Assembly: GCF_900176645.1 (NCBI RefSeq)
Contig: NZ_FXAN01000036.1
Location: 1-64,000 of the forward strand
Length of the DNA stretch: 64,000 bases
Source of the DNA: Burkholderia singularis
GTDB lineage: Bacteria; Pseudomonadota; Gammaproteobacteria; Burkholderiales; Burkholderiaceae
Reading direction: 5' to 3'
Made by a program: the position numbers and the translations under genes
The notes under the pieces: model-generated
The model's input: only the letters and a program-made list of their open reading frames with translations
The model's database searches: none
Told to the model about the DNA's origin: nothing
Shown here: one piece after another, positions 45,292-56,808 of the stretch
Layout of the letters: each line of letters opens with the position of its first letter
Numbering within the stretch: the first letter of the stretch is position 1

Positions 45292-45747
45292 ATGAGCATG
45301 CGTCTCGACTACAACCAGATCGCGCCGGCGGGCACCAAGGCGCTTGGCGGCGTCTACGGCTACGTGATGCAAAGCGGGCTTTCCCCCGTTCTCGTTGAAC
45401 TGGTATATCTGCGCGTCTCGCAAATCAACAATTGTGCGTTTTGCCTCGATATGCACACGCGCGATTTGCTGAAGAAAGGCGTTAAAGTCGAAAAACTTGC
45501 GCTGTTGCAGGCGTGGGCTGAAGCGGGCGACCTGTTCGATGCGCGCGAGCGCGCCGCGCTCGCATGGGCTGAATCGGTCACTCGCGTAGCGCAGACGGGC
45601 GTGCCCGATGCCGCATACGATTCGGCACGCGCCGTTTTCGATGAACGCGAACTTGTGGATCTCACCATCGCAATCGGCCTGATGAACACGTATAACCGCA
45701 TGGCGATCAGCTTCCGAAACACGCCTCAGGCCGTGAAGGAACTATGA
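45292..45747 (+). CDS. Carboxymuconolactone decarboxylase/AhpD-family protein
   Basis: A 151-residue helical protein. The AhpD redox signature CAFCLDMH is in VELVYLRVSQINNCAFCLDMHTRDLLKKG; ERAALAWAESVT and the C-terminal LVDLTIAIGLMNTYNRMAISFRN follow the usual CMD pattern. The CxxC plus downstream His suggest alkylhydroperoxidase-type peroxide reduction rather than lactone decarboxylation. GGAG precedes the ATG at 45292. Confidence 0.85.
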   Translation: MSMRLDYNQIAPAGTKALGGVYGYVMQSGLSPVLVELVYLRVSQINNCAFCLDMHTRDLLKKGVKVEKLALLQAWAEAGDLFDARERAALAWAESVTRVAQTGVPDAAYDSARAVFDERELVDLTIAIGLMNTYNRMAISFRNTPQAVKEL

Positions 45748-45897
45748 CGAGCCAACGTGCGGCTCGAACGGACCGAGACGAACTATTGCGGTATAGAGGG
45801 AAAGGGGGAAGAAAGTTTTCGTTGCGAACGCAACGGAGATGCCGCAGCATGCGTCGAGTGACGGCGATCGGGCGCCTGCGCAGCGCGCCGGCCGCGC

Positions 45898-46854
45898 CTA
45901 CGGCAGAGGAACGCCCCAGACCGCCGTGACGTTCCCACCAACGCGCCATTCGCTGAACGGTCTGCGGGGCGCGATGATGGCCGGCAAACGGCTGTCTCTG
46001 AAGCGCGCATAGTACGGTTCGACCCAGCACAGCTCATCGTGCAAAGTCCACGGAAAGAGATCCTGTTTGATTGGCGTGATCTTCGTGAAACTCGCAGGAT
46101 GCTCTACCGCGTCGATCACGAGATTGGCGAGACGGCCGATCGCGCCACCGTTCTCCCGATACAGATCGATATTGCGTCTGCGTGCCAGTTCCGCCGCGAA
46201 CACCAGCGGAATCAGCGCGAATGTGTGATAGTGCTGCGCACGGTTGCCACGCTTCACTTCGCGTGCGAGTGCGCCGTCAGGCCCAATGTCGCGAATACCG
46301 TCGCGAATGCGCAGCAGGCCCGAATCGAAGAGGCTCGCATTGCCGGTGACGGCGCCGATTGCGATCAAATTCAGCCCCGCCCAGTAGACAAGATTGTTAT
46401 GCAGATGGTTGATCGCTGCCGCATCGCGCGTCGCGGTAGCGATTCGTTCGAGCCATGGATCGATCGCCGCGAAGCGTGCCCGGTTTTCGTCGCGAAAGCC
46501 TGGCGGCATATGCAGGATCACCATCGCGAAGTCCGTTCCCGCCCACGAACGCTCGTAGTAGCCCTGATAACCGGAAATGCGCCCCATCAATGCGTCGGCC
46601 CGCGCCCAATTGTCCAGCAGGTTCAACGCGCACGGCCAATCACCTTCGCCGGCCGCCGTGTTGAGCCGAGAAACGAAGTCGCGCATCGGCTTGACCGCCT
46701 GCGCGTAGCCCGAAGCATCGTCGTAGTAGCCAGGAGGATCGATGGTTTGCAAGGGCGCCGGTATGTCGCATGCGACGGCCGAGGGTGCGCTCACGAGAAC
46801 CACGATCGCGGCGAGCACAGAAGCGAACATCATACGAACTAGCTTCGGGAGCAT
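45898..46854 (-). CDS. Alginate lyase-like protein (PL5 type), secreted
   Basis: A 318-residue protein with an N-terminal signal peptide (MFASVLAAIVVLVSAPSAVACDIP, predicted cleavage after the AVA). The (alpha/alpha) toroid shows INHLHNNLVYWAGLNLIAIGAVTG and EVKRGNRAQHYHTFALIPLVFAAEL, matching the active-site Asn/His/Tyr region of periplasmic AlgL. No alginate biosynthesis genes adjoin it, so it may cut other uronate polymers. The ATG at 46854 has GAGG upstream. Confidence 0.8.
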   Translation of the reverse strand: MLPKLVRMMFASVLAAIVVLVSAPSAVACDIPAPLQTIDPPGYYDDASGYAQAVKPMRDFVSRLNTAAGEGDWPCALNLLDNWARADALMGRISGYQGYYERSWAGTDFAMVILHMPPGFRDENRARFAAIDPWLERIATATRDAAAINHLHNNLVYWAGLNLIAIGAVTGNASLFDSGLLRIRDGIRDIGPDGALAREVKRGNRAQHYHTFALIPLVFAAELARRRNIDLYRENGGAIGRLANLVIDAVEHPASFTKITPIKQDLFPWTLHDELCWVEPYYARFRDSRLPAIIAPRRPFSEWRVGGNVTAVWGVPLP

Positions 46855-47023
46855 TCGGACCTCAACGCAAAAGGCTGACGGTAAAAGAATAGCCGGCCAC
46901 TTCACGATCTGCCTCTTTAGGATCGCTCACGCCATTTATCTCGATCCGAATGTTCTGCATGATTTCGACTGAACGAGGAGCGTTCTCCCCATCGGTCGAC
47001 GGCACCGGAAGAGCAGGCGTCTG

Positions 47024-47185
47024 CTAATACATTGCTCTCGTGTTCTGCAGCGCCTGCAGCATCTCGGCTGCCAGGATCGATGCGCGATTTTGTCCTGATC
47101 GATCGTAGTACGTGATCGTGCCATCGGAAATTCTCCCAGACTCGGTCTTCATCCCCTTCGGCACGGCAAGGCGAGCGGCCGACAT
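47024..47185 (-). CDS. Possible small protein, 53 residues, unknown
   Basis: A short frame that begins MSAARLAVPKG and ends EMLQALQNTRAMY, with GRISDGTITYYDRSGQNRA in the middle. Its amino-acid make-up is balanced rather than Arg/Ala-rich, predicting two strands and an amphipathic C-terminal helix. GGTAGAG lies just before the ATG. It lies between selC and the alginate lyase on the same strand. Coding status is a judgement from composition only. Confidence 0.45.
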   Translation of the reverse strand: MSAARLAVPKGMKTESGRISDGTITYYDRSGQNRASILAAEMLQALQNTRAMY

Positions 47186-47470
47186 CTCTACCGCAAATGG
47201 AAAGCGAACCGGACGAAAGGGGCAATAGACCTGCTGCGTTGGTGCAAAACTCTAGAGCGACGGGCTTTCCGTGCCGAGCGCGGTCGACCGATGCGGTTGC
47301 CATCCTGCCATCCCTACCCCCTCTCTACCCACCAAGTTACCCACCAATTAGGGTGAAATTCTGCGAGAGAGAGCGGGAAGCTGCAAGTGCCCTGTTACCC
47401 CCCGAACCGCCTACAGAAAGGGGTTGAGAGGAGTAAGCGAGAGCAAACGGGAACCGCCGAGAGCCTTGAG

Positions 47471-47566
47471 TGGCGGAAGGCAGCAGGAGTCGAACCTACC
47501 TGGCGCGGGCTGACCGCACCAACTGAGTTTGAAGCTCAGCCGCACCACCGGATACGCATGCCTTCC
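47471..47566 (-). tRNA. selC: tRNA-Sec (anticodon UCA), encoded CCA
   Basis: On the minus strand it begins GGAAGGCATGCG and ends in CTGCCTTCCGCCA with CCA encoded. The 96-nt gene has the long acceptor stem (GGAAGGC with GCCTTCC), an anticodon loop CTTCAAA holding UCA, and the extended variable arm (TGGTGCGGTCAGCCCGCGCCA) of selenocysteine tRNA. It lies 31 nt downstream of selB on the same strand, at the end of the fdn-sel unit. Such tRNAs are common integration sites, but no integrase is seen here. Confidence 0.95.
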
Positions 47567-47597
47567 TGAGAAACGGGAAACAGCAGATACCGTCCTA

Positions 47598-49517
47598 TTA
47601 CGAGCCGAGCAAGCGGCTGTCGCCGCGAAGCCAGTGACGATCGCGGTGAAAGCGAGTATACCCAACGCGGTCGAAGAATTCGAGAATTTGAATCGCGCGC
47701 TTGCGGCCGAGCCCCGTCGCGTCCCGGAACGTCGCCGCATCGAGTGCGCCGCGCTGCTTGTGTGACAGTTGCTCGATCAGTCGCGCGAGCATGACGATCA
47801 CGTCGCGATGGTAGAACAGATCGCGTACCACCTGATGCACATCGCCACGGCGTGCAAGCTTGCGCATCAACATACGCACCGTATCCTCGGCAACGCCCGT
47901 CGCCGACGCGAGATCGCGAACCCACGGTGGATCATAGCGTCCGTCGGCAACCAGCGGCAGCAGACGCGCCGCCAGCGCGTGCTCGCCCGCATCGAAGCTC
48001 ACCGCATGCGACGGTAGATGCAGCCACGGCCCGCTGCGGACAATCATACGGTCGTCGATCAACGCATCGGTCAACGCGCGCCAGAGCGCGTCGTCCGCCA
48101 ACGGCGCAGCAATCCGGCGCAGCCGCGCCACATCCGGCCCCTGCTCGTCGGGTGAGTGTCGATGAAATGCATCGAGCGCATCGAGCACGCGCGCGCGCAG
48201 CCCATCCCAGTGGCGACGCGCAATGATGCGCGCGTCATCCGCCTGTCTGCCCGTTGCAGCAATATGCACGGCGTCGGCCGGCAGCGTCAGCGCATGCGCC
48301 GGCAGGCCGGTCAGATGGGTGAGCGTCTCGCACATGATGCCAAACGTCGCTTCGTCGAGCAGCGCATCGAGCCGGCCTTCGTCGAGCCATGCAACGAGCG
48401 CATCGAGCCACGCCCGCCGCGCGTACGTGCGCCGCTTGCGCGCGGGCCCGAACGGATCGAGCACGCGGCCGCCGCCGACGGTCTGCGTCGCTTGCGCGTT
48501 GCGCACGATGAAGCGATCGCCCGGCATTGCGAATATCGGCTCTGCGAAATTCAATTGCGCACGCGCGCATTGACCGGGCCCAAGCGTCTCGCCTTCGAGC
48601 AGCGCGACGTGCGCAACCCGATGCAATGTGCCGAGATGCACGTGCAGCGGTGTCCAGTGCGCGACCGATAAACCTGCGTCCGGTGTAAGCGTCAGCTCGA
48701 TGTCGATGCGCGGCGACAGTGTCGCGAGCCGCGCATCGACGATCATGTCGCCGCGCGCGAGCGCCGCCTTGTCGATGCCGGCAAGATTCAGCGCGCACCG
48801 CTCGCCTGCACGGCCGACATCGGTCGCGCGATTCTGTGCATGGATGCTGCGCACGCGAGCGGATTCGCCGGTACGCGCAACAACCAACGTATCCCCGGTG
48901 CTCACGCGTCCGGCAAACGCGGTGCCCGTCACGACGGTGCCCTGACCCACCAGCGTAAACACGCGGTCGACCGCCAGACGGAACAGGCCGTCGTCACGCC
49001 GCGCGTGCCATCCAAGCGCGGTCGCGCGCAAATGCGCATTCAGCGCGGCAACACCGGCTGCGCCCGGATCAGTCGCGCGAGTTTCGAAGATCGGCGCGGC
49101 CGCGAATGGCGTGGGTGCAAGCCATGCACGAATCTCATCGCGTACTTGCGCAATGCGCGCCACATCGACGCGATCGCCTTTCGTCAACGCGATCGCGCCT
49201 TGCGTGACGCCGAGCAATTGCAGGATTGCCAGGTGCTCGCGCGTCTGCGGCATCACGCCGTCGTCAGCAGCGATCACGAGCAGTGCGAAATCGATTCCGC
49301 ATGCCCCCGCCGCCATCGTATGCACAAGCTTCTCGTGGCCAGGCACATCGATAAAGCCGAGCACATCACCGTTCGCCAACGGCGTATACGCGTAGCCGAG
49401 TTCGATCGAAATGCCACGCGCCTTTTCCTCCTTCAATCGATCGGTGTCGACGCCGGTCAGCGCGCGCACAAGCGTCGTTTTGCCGTGATCGATGTGTCCT
49501 GCGGTGCCGACAATCAT
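47598..49517 (-). CDS. selB: Selenocysteine-specific translation elongation factor
   Basis: A 639-residue GTPase that delivers Sec-tRNA to UGA codons marked by a SECIS hairpin. The EF-Tu-like N terminus has [17 protein letters not shown] (P-loop), [12 protein letters not shown] and LTKGDRVD. The C-terminal ~250 residues form the winged-helix repeats that bind SECIS RNA ([30 protein letters not shown] at the end). The start overlaps the selA stop as ATGA, implying coupling. Confidence 0.95.
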   Translation of the reverse strand: MIVGTAGHIDHGKTTLVRALTGVDTDRLKEEKARGISIELGYAYTPLANGDVLGFIDVPGHEKLVHTMAAGACGIDFALLVIAADDGVMPQTREHLAILQLLGVTQGAIALTKGDRVDVARIAQVRDEIRAWLAPTPFAAAPIFETRATDPGAAGVAALNAHLRATALGWHARRDDGLFRLAVDRVFTLVGQGTVVTGTAFAGRVSTGDTLVVARTGESARVRSIHAQNRATDVGRAGERCALNLAGIDKAALARGDMIVDARLATLSPRIDIELTLTPDAGLSVAHWTPLHVHLGTLHRVAHVALLEGETLGPGQCARAQLNFAEPIFAMPGDRFIVRNAQATQTVGGGRVLDPFGPARKRRTYARRAWLDALVAWLDEGRLDALLDEATFGIMCETLTHLTGLPAHALTLPADAVHIAATGRQADDARIIARRHWDGLRARVLDALDAFHRHSPDEQGPDVARLRRIAAPLADDALWRALTDALIDDRMIVRSGPWLHLPSHAVSFDAGEHALAARLLPLVADGRYDPPWVRDLASATGVAEDTVRMLMRKLARRGDVHQVVRDLFYHRDVIVMLARLIEQLSHKQRGALDAATFRDATGLGRKRAIQILEFFDRVGYTRFHRDRHWLRGDSRLLGS

Positions 49518-50953
49518 CCGCGCGCACCTTGCGCCAGTTCGCACTGCGCGACGAAAGCGGCCTCGTCGCCCGTTTCGAGGCAACGCAAATCGAGCCGCAA
49601 TGCGTTGTCGGCAATGCGGCCGAGCACGGGGCGCGGCCAGGCGCGCAACTGCCGCTCGAGCTGCATCAGAGCCCGGCCACCTCGCTTACCGCCGCTCACG
49701 CGAACCACCAGCCCGCAACTCGGCAATCGATCGACGGGCAGCGCTCCGCTGCCGATCTGGCTGAACATCGGCTCGACGCCGACATCGAACGCTTCACCCA
49801 GCGCGCGTTGCAACGCCGGACGCATACGCTCGGCAGCGGCCTCGATATCTGCTTGCGGGCGCATCAAGAGACGCAGCGTCGTCAGCCGCTCGTGCAGGAA
49901 TTCAGGTGTCCGATATAGATGCAATACGGGCTCGAGTGCGGCGAGCGTCAGCTTGCTGACGCGCAGCGCACGCTTCAACGGATGTTTTTTGATTTTCGCG
50001 ATCAAGTCGCGCCGGCCGACGATCAACCCGGCTTGCGGGCCGCCCAGCAGCTTGTCGCCGCTGAACGTGACGAGATCGGCGCCTGCGTCGATGGTCTCGC
50101 GCACCGTCACCTCCTTCGGCAAGCCCCAACGCGACAAATCGACGAGCGTGCCGCTGCCCAGATCGACGACAACGGGCAACCCGTGTTCGCGTGCAAGCGG
50201 CACGAGTTCGGAAAGCGCCACTTCCTTCGTGAAGCCGCTGATCGCATAATTGCTGCAATGCACCTTCATCAGCAGCGCGGTGCGCGCGCCGATCGCCGCT
50301 TCGTAATCCTGCAGATGCGTGCGGTTCGTCGTGCCGACTTCACGCAACTTGGCCCCGGCGCGGCTCATGATGTCGGGAATTCGGAACGAACCGCCGATTT
50401 CGACAAGCTCGCCGCGCGACACGATCACTTCCTTCGCCGGCGCAAGCGCGCACAGCGTCAACAACACCGCGGCCGCATTGTTGTTGACGACCGTGGCCGC
50501 TTGGGCGCCCGTCAGCTCGCAAACGAGATCGTCGATCAGATCGTCGCGATCACCGCGGCGGCCTGTCGCCAGATCGAATTCGAGGTTCATCGGCTGCGTG
50601 AGTGCGCGTATGACGGCCTGCACCGCAGCGTCTGGCAACAGCGCGCGCCCCAGATTCGTATGCAGTACGGTGCCGGTCAGATTGAATACCGGGCGCAGCC
50701 TGCTTGCCGCATCCGCCTCAAGCCGCGCACGCACGTCGGCGGCGATACGCGTGCCGTCGAGCGGCACGGCGGCGGCCGGGTCGCGCCGCGCAGCGTCGCG
50801 CCACGCGTCGAGCGATGCGCGCACCGTCTCCAGCACGCGCGTGCGCCCATATTCGCCGACCAGCGCCTTGAGCGGCTCCGACGACATCACCCGCTCGACC
50901 GACGGCACCCGTGCGAACAACCTGCTCGTGTCGGTCACGCTCGACCCGCTCAC
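49514..50953 (-). CDS. selA: L-seryl-tRNA(Sec) selenium transferase
   Basis: A 479-residue PLP enzyme converting Ser-tRNA(Sec) to Sec-tRNA(Sec) with selenophosphate. Visible are [38 protein letters not shown] and the PLP-Lys segment [19 protein letters not shown]. It starts with a GTG that overlaps the fdhE stop (GTGA), and its own stop overlaps the selB ATG. Selenophosphate synthetase (selD) is not in the window. Confidence 0.95.
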   Translation of the reverse strand: MSGSSVTDTSRLFARVPSVERVMSSEPLKALVGEYGRTRVLETVRASLDAWRDAARRDPAAAVPLDGTRIAADVRARLEADAASRLRPVFNLTGTVLHTNLGRALLPDAAVQAVIRALTQPMNLEFDLATGRRGDRDDLIDDLVCELTGAQAATVVNNNAAAVLLTLCALAPAKEVIVSRGELVEIGGSFRIPDIMSRAGAKLREVGTTNRTHLQDYEAAIGARTALLMKVHCSNYAISGFTKEVALSELVPLAREHGLPVVVDLGSGTLVDLSRWGLPKEVTVRETIDAGADLVTFSGDKLLGGPQAGLIVGRRDLIAKIKKHPLKRALRVSKLTLAALEPVLHLYRTPEFLHERLTTLRLLMRPQADIEAAAERMRPALQRALGEAFDVGVEPMFSQIGSGALPVDRLPSCGLVVRVSGGKRGGRALMQLERQLRAWPRPVLGRIADNALRLDLRCLETGDEAAFVAQCELAQGARG

Positions 50954-51921
50954 GGCCGGCCATCTCCTCCCGCGTCAGCGGACAACTCCGGCCATAACAA
51001 CGGATTCGACGATGCGCGGCGATAGCCCGCTTCGCCCATCAGCAAATCGAGCGCGAGGCTCGCGAGATCGTCTGCGAGCGGCTCGATATCATGATCCTTG
51101 TCTTGATAGCCGATTTTCCGATACGTGCGGCATTCGTCGCACGCTTCGGCTTTCAACTCGCCGCTGCTGCCTTCGATGCCGTAATATGCGATCCCCTTGG
51201 TCGACTCGCAATGCGAACATTTGGTGCGAACCATGTGCCATTCGGTCGCGCATAGGCTGCACTGAAGAAAGCGATAGCCCTGATACTGGCCGCCGACGCG
51301 TACCAGACCCGCGACTGGCGGCATCCCGCAGACCGGGCACAGGCCGTGCTGCTCGACATATGGAACGTCGGCCGGCGACAGGCGGCTCGCGAGCGAAGTC
51401 CATACGACTTGCAGCGCGGCCATCAGAAACGGCGCCGATGCCGGTTCGATCTCGGCGAAGCGTTGCGCGAGCAGCGCGTCGGCCTGCTTGTCGAGTTCGG
51501 CGGCCGGGCGCAGCCGTAACTCGTCGATCAGCTTCGCGAGCGGCGGATTCACGAGGCCCGCGCCTTCTACGCGATCGAGCAAGCGCTGCAGCATGTCGCG
51601 CCAGCCCGGATCGCGTCCGCCGGCCAATGCGCTGCCGAGCGCAGGCGCGAGTGGCATGGCATGATGCTGCGCCTGCTCGATTGCCGCCCGCTCGGGCGCG
51701 TTTGCTTCGAAACCTTGCAACAGATCATGCTGCGCATCGGCAACGGCTGCCATCAGCCGCAGATACCCGCCGATCGGACTCGGGCCGGCCAGCTTGCGCA
51801 AGCGTGCGGCGCGCGCGGCGAATACGGTTTCGCGCTCGGGAATTCGCACGCGCGGAATGGCCGAATGATCGAGCGCTGCAATTTCGTTCGGCTCGAGAAT
51901 ACGTTGAGTTGCGTCAGTCAC
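50950..51921 (-). CDS. fdhE: Formate dehydrogenase maturation protein FdhE
   Basis: A 323-residue cytoplasmic factor that binds the twin-arginine FdnG/FdoG precursor and aids its maturation. Four zinc-ribbon-like pairs are visible: CPVCG, CSLC, CSHC and CDEC, in the C-terminal half. The start is a GTG at 51921 ([20 protein letters not shown]); no ATG is available in the domain-matching region. It lies 80 nt after fdnI and overlaps selA. Confidence 0.9.
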   Translation of the reverse strand: MTDATQRILEPNEIAALDHSAIPRVRIPERETVFAARAARLRKLAGPSPIGGYLRLMAAVADAQHDLLQGFEANAPERAAIEQAQHHAMPLAPALGSALAGGRDPGWRDMLQRLLDRVEGAGLVNPPLAKLIDELRLRPAAELDKQADALLAQRFAEIEPASAPFLMAALQVVWTSLASRLSPADVPYVEQHGLCPVCGMPPVAGLVRVGGQYQGYRFLQCSLCATEWHMVRTKCSHCESTKGIAYYGIEGSSGELKAEACDECRTYRKIGYQDKDHDIEPLADDLASLALDLLMGEAGYRRASSNPLLWPELSADAGGDGRP

Positions 51922-52001
51922 AACAAAAGAGTGCCTTGAAAAAACAAGCGCCGAATCGCCGGCGCCCTTGTTCTGTCCACGAGTAGCGGTATGCCGCGGT
52001 G

Positions 52002-52628
52002 TTATTTGATACTCTCGCGGAACCACTTCGGATGATGCTTTTTCGCCCAACCGACCGTGACCGTGCCGCGCACCATCGCCCCGATCGAGCCCTTCACCCA
52101 CAATGCCGCATAAACATGCACGACGATTCCGATAATCAGCACGAATGCCGCCGCCGCATGAATGACGGCCGCTGTCCGAATCACGTCGATCGGAAAGTAG
52201 AGCGAAAAATATCGCCGCCAGATCACGAGCCCGGATACGAGCAACAGCAGCAGACATATCACCAACGTGAAGAATAGCAGCTTCTGCCCTGCGTTATAAC
52301 GGCCGACGGGCGGCAGTTCGTCATCGCGGTTCGCGAGCACGTCGCGCATTTGCTTGAGCCAGCGCCGGTCGTCCGCGTCGAGCAGATTATGGTGCCAGTA
52401 GCGTGCGACCATCACCGCGAACGACGCGAACATCACGACGCCGACAAACGGATGCAGAATCCGCGTCCATTGGCCGCCACCGAACAGCGAGGTCAGCCAG
52501 AACATCGACGGATGAAAGAGCGCGAGCCCCGATAACGCGAGCAGTACGAACGAAATCGCGGTGAGCCAGTGATTCGTGCGCTCGTTGGCCGTATACCGGA
52601 CGATCAGGATCGGGTCGTCATGCTTCAT
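52002..52628 (-). CDS. fdnI: Formate dehydrogenase cytochrome b556 gamma subunit
   Basis: A 208-residue inner-membrane di-heme cytochrome that anchors the enzyme and passes electrons to quinone. It has four hydrophobic segments (for example [17 protein letters not shown] and [21 protein letters not shown]) and His ligand candidates in [17 protein letters not shown] and [23 protein letters not shown]. The ATG at 52628 overlaps the fdnH stop (ATGA). It could equally be named fdoI. Confidence 0.92.
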   Translation of the reverse strand: MKHDDPILIVRYTANERTNHWLTAISFVLLALSGLALFHPSMFWLTSLFGGGQWTRILHPFVGVVMFASFAVMVARYWHHNLLDADDRRWLKQMRDVLANRDDELPPVGRYNAGQKLLFFTLVICLLLLLVSGLVIWRRYFSLYFPIDVIRTAAVIHAAAAFVLIIGIVVHVYAALWVKGSIGAMVRGTVTVGWAKKHHPKWFRESIK

Positions 52629-53539
52629 TTCGCGTCCTCCTTGATGCGTCGCGCCTCGTCGCGAGCCGCGGCCTCTTCGTCCGGCGTCACTTCGTTCGGG
52701 CCGACGCGCGTGTAATGGAAGAAACCGGCGAGCGCGGTAAGCGCGATACCCGCCACCGCAAGCGGCTTCGCGAGCCCTTTCCACAGCTTCACCATCGGGC
52801 TGATCGACGGATTATCCGGCAGCCCGTGATATAGCGACGGCCGGTCGGCATGGTGCAGCACATACATGACGTGCGTGCCGCCGACGCCTTGCGGATCGTA
52901 GAGCCCCGCATGCTCGAAGCCACGCTCTTTCAGGTCGGCCACGCGCTCGGCCGCATGCTGCTTCATATCTTCTTTCGTGCCGAATACGATCGCACCGGTC
53001 GGGCAGGTCTTCACGCACGCCGGCTCCTGGCCAACCGCGACGCGGTCCGAACAGAGCGTGCATTTGTATGCGCGATGGTCCTTCTTCGAAATCCGCGGAA
53101 TGTTGAACGGGCAGCCGGTCACGCAATAGCCGCAGCCGATGCAGTTCTCCTCGTGGAAATCGACGATGCCGTTGTTGTACTGGACGATCGCGCCCGGCGA
53201 CGGGCATGCCTTCAGGCAGCCCGGATCCTCGCAATGCATGCAGCCGTCCTTGCGAATCAGCCATTCGAGGTCGCCCGCGGGATTCTCGTATTCAGCAAAG
53301 CGCATCACCGTCCACGAGTGTTCGCTGAGATCGGCCGGATTGTCATAGACGCCGACGTTCGTGCCGACTTCGTCGCGCAGATCGTTCCATTCCATGCAAG
53401 CCGTCTGACAAGCCTTGCAGCCGATGCACTTGGATACGTCGATCAGCTTCGCGACACTGCCCGTCACCAGCTCGCGCACGGTGGCCGGCGGTGTCGTGGT
53501 CGCGGAAACGCGCTTGATGTCGAGCGATTGCAATGCCAT
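52625..53539 (-). CDS. fdnH: Formate dehydrogenase iron-sulfur beta subunit
   Basis: A 304-residue electron-transfer subunit with four [4Fe-4S] cluster motifs: [35 protein letters not shown] and CTLC...CVKTC. A C-terminal membrane helix ([20 protein letters not shown]) anchors it, as in E. coli FdnH/FdoH. It starts 10 nt after fdnG and overlaps fdnI. Confidence 0.95.
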   Translation of the reverse strand: MALQSLDIKRVSATTTPPATVRELVTGSVAKLIDVSKCIGCKACQTACMEWNDLRDEVGTNVGVYDNPADLSEHSWTVMRFAEYENPAGDLEWLIRKDGCMHCEDPGCLKACPSPGAIVQYNNGIVDFHEENCIGCGYCVTGCPFNIPRISKKDHRAYKCTLCSDRVAVGQEPACVKTCPTGAIVFGTKEDMKQHAAERVADLKERGFEHAGLYDPQGVGGTHVMYVLHHADRPSLYHGLPDNPSISPMVKLWKGLAKPLAVAGIALTALAGFFHYTRVGPNEVTPDEEAAARDEARRIKEDAK

Positions 53540-53549
53540 CTCTTCCCCC

Positions 53550-56500
53550 TTACGCCTTTTCCACTTTCACCAGGAACGACTTGAATTCCGGTGTCTGCGA
53601 ATTGCCGTCCCCCACCGACGGCGTCAGCGTGTTCGCGAGATAGCCGGGCTTCGTCAGCCCCTTGAAACCCCAATGCAGAGGAATGCCGACCGTTTGCACC
53701 CGCTTGCCGTCGACCGTGAGCGTCCTGATCCGCTTCGTGACGAGCGCGACCGCAACAATGTAGCCTCGGTTCGACGATACCTTCACACGATCGCCATGCA
53801 CGACGCCGACCTCCTTCGCCAACTCCTCGCCGATCTCGACGAATTGCTCGGGCTGGATAATCGAGTTCAGCCGCGCATGCTTCGTCCAATAGTGGAAGTG
53901 CTCGGTAAGCCGGTAGGTGGTCGCGACGTGCGGGAACTTGTCGGGCTTGCCGAACGCCGCGCGATCGCCCGGAAACACGCGGGCAGCCGGATTGTTCAGC
54001 GCACGCGGGTTGCCCGGATGTAGCGGATTTGCGGCAAGCGGCGTCTCGAACGGTTCGTAATGCTCAGGAAACGGCCCTTCGTTCATGCCATCGCGCGCGA
54101 AGAAGCGTGCAACGCCTTCCGGGTTCATGATGAACGGCCCCATCCCGTTTTCCGGCGGCTCGTCGGCCTTGTAGTCGGGCACGTCCGCGCCCGTCCACGC
54201 GTTGCCGTTCCAGCCGATCAGCTTGCGGGTCGGATCGAATGGCTTGCCGTTTGCGTCGCACGACGCACGGTTGTACAGAATGCGCCGGTTCGCAGGCCAA
54301 GCCCATGCCCAGCCGAGCGTCTGACCGATGCCGGTCGGATCCGAATTGTCGCGGCGTGCCATCTGATTGCCCGCTTGCGTCCACGAACCGCAGAAAATCC
54401 AGCAGCCGCTCGACGTGCTGCCATCGTCCTTTAACTGCGCGAAGCCCGAAAGCTGTTCGCCCTTCTTCACGAGCGTCTTCGCCGGGTCCTTCGGATCGGG
54501 CAGATCCGCAAGCGCCCGGCCGTTGAACTCCATCGCGAGTTCCTCGGGCGTCGGGCTTTCCGGGTCTGCATACGGCCACGACAGATTGACGATCGGATCG
54601 GGGAATTTTCCCCCTTTCTTACGGTACAGCTCGCGCACCCGTATAAACAGGCCCGCCATGATCTCGAGATCGCTGCGCGCTTGGCCCGGCGGCTCGGCAC
54701 CCTTCCAGTGCCATTGCAGCACACGGCCGGAGTTCACGAGCGAGCCGCGCTCCTCGGCAAAACACGTCGTCGGCAGCCGGAACACCTCTGTCTGGATCTT
54801 CGATGCGTCAACGTCGTTGTAGTCGCCGTGGTTTTTCCAGAACTCGGACGTCTCGGTCGCAAGCGGGTCCATGATCACGAGCCATTTCAGCTTCGCGAGC
54901 GCAGCCGCGGTTTTCGCCTTCGACGGCGCCGCCGCCAGCGGATTGAAGCCTTGCGCGATGTAGCCGTTCATCTTGCCCTGATGCATCAGCTCGAGCGTTT
55001 GCAGCAGGTCATACGGCTTGTCGAGCTTCGGCAGATAGTCGTAGCCCCAGTTGTTGCCGGCGTTCGCCGCGTCGCCCCACCACGCCTTCATGAAGCTCAC
55101 GAAGAACGCGCGATAGTTCTTCCAGTAGCTCAGCTGATTCGGCCGAAGCGGCTGCGGCGCGCGCTTCTTGATATACGCTTCGTAGTCCTGCTCGGCCTGC
55201 GACGGCAGCGTCATGTAGCCCGGCAGCAGGTTCGACATCAGGCCGAGATCGGTCAGCCCCTGGATGTTCGAGTGGCCGCGCAGCGCATTCATCCCGCCGC
55301 CCGCGATCCCGATGTTGCCGAGCAGCAGTTGCACCATCGCGCCCGTGCGGATCATCTGTGCGCCGACGGAGTGATGCGTCCAGCCAAGCGCATACAGGAT
55401 CGTACCGGCACGGCCCGGCACGGCGGTAGTCGCCAGCATTTCGCACACTTTCAGGAACTTGTCCTTCGGTGTGCCGCAAATCTTCTCGACCATCTCCGGC
55501 GTGTAGCGCGCGTAATGCTGCTTCAACAGGTTGTATACGCAGCGCGGATGCGCAAGCGTGTCGTCGGTCTTCACGAAGCCGTCGTCGCCGCGTTCGTAGT
55601 CCCACGTCGATTTGTCCGGATACGCATGCTTGTCCACGTCATAGCCGGAATAGATGCCGTCGTCGAACGCGAAATCCTCGCGGACGATGAACGGAAAATC
55701 CGTGTAGCGCTTCACGTACTCGTGCTGAACCTTGTCGTTCGTCAGCAGGTAATTGATCACCCCGCCAAGAAACGCGATGTCCGTGCCGGTACGGATCGGC
55801 GCGTAGAAATCCGCCACCGAGGCGGTGCGCGTAAAGCGCGGGTCGACGACGATGAGGCGCGCGCGGCGATGCGCCTTCGCCTCGGTCACCCACTTGAAAC
55901 CGCAAGGATGCGCTTCGGCAGCATTGCCGCCCATCACGAGAATCACATCGGCGTTCTTGATGTCGACCCAATGGTTCGTCATCGCGCCACGGCCAAACGT
56001 CGGGGCAAGACCTGCCACCGTCGGGCCATGTCAGACACGAGCCTGGTTGTCGAACGCGAGCATTCCCATGCTGCGCACGGTCTTGTGCGTCAGATAGCCG
56101 ACTTCGTTGCTGCCCGCCGAGGCAGCGAGCATGCCGGTAGTCAGCCAGCGGTTGACCTTCTTGCCGTCGTCGGTCGTCTCGATGAAGTTCGCGTCGCGGT
56201 CGGCTTTCATCAGCTTCGCAATCCTATCGAGCGCGTCGCTCCATGCGATCGGCTCCCACTTGTCGGAGCCGGGCGCGCGATATTCGGGCTGCGTGAGGCG
56301 GTTCGGGCTGTGAATGAAGTCGATCAGGCTCGCGCCCTTCGGACATAGCGTGCCGCGGTTGACCGGGTGATCGGGATCGCCTTCGATGTGGATGATGCTC
56401 GGCTGCGCGTTTTTCGCGCCGTCACCGAGGCTGTACATCAGAATCCCGCAGCCGACCGAGCAGTAAGGGCAGGTGTTGCGGGTTTCGACAGTGCGCGCCA

Positions 56501-56621
56501 GCTTGTATTGGCGGACCTCGGCAAGCGCGTCGGCCGGCGAGAAGCCCATCAGGGCCAGACTCGAACCGGCTAGCGTCGTCGCGGACAGCTTCAGGAACTG
56601 ACGCCGGGACAATTGAAGCAT
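53550..56621 (-). CDS. fdnG: Selenocysteine-containing formate dehydrogenase, major (alpha) subunit
   Basis: A 1,023-residue periplasm-facing molybdopterin enzyme oxidising formate to CO2. The N-terminal Tat signal reads [23 protein letters not shown], followed by the [4Fe-4S] motif [16 protein letters not shown]...GTLCPKGA. An in-frame UGA at 56031-56033 encodes Sec197 within [25 protein letters not shown], the same context as E. coli FdnG. An ordinary reading would split it into two frames; both sides align with one enzyme, so this is recoding, not a mutation. First gene of the fdnGHI-fdhE-selAB-selC unit. Confidence 0.95.
56004..56016 (-). promoter_or_regulatory. SECIS hairpin apex
   Basis: About 15 nt after the UGA the mRNA reads GGCA-GGUCU-UGCC: a 4-bp upper stem with the GGUCU loop recognised by bacterial SelB. 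The surrounding GC-rich codons can extend the stem. Confidence 0.8.
56031..56033 (-). other. Selenocysteine UGA codon in fdnG
   Basis: An in-frame TGA on the minus strand at codon 197, flanked by RV before and HGPTVAG after, the invariant Sec context of formate dehydrogenases. Confidence 0.95.
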
Positions 56622-56808
56622 GGTGGTCTCGGGTGGTGGTATCGGGGGACGAACTGGCTTGCTGCGGTGCGCGGCGAGCGCGTTGCAACGGCGCGCTGCC
56701 AGACGAGGCAACGCGCCTGCACCGGTTGCGTCGCGCCCGTCCCTTCGTTTATATGACAACGCCAGCCGCTCGGAAAGCGGATATGCCTCTATGCCGGGCA
56801 AATCGCTT

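Noticed and set aside
46917-47303. Integrase or island scar next to tRNA-Sec
   Set aside because: No tyrosine-recombinase motif and no direct repeat of the tRNA 3' end was found nearby. The gap holds only the possible small protein.
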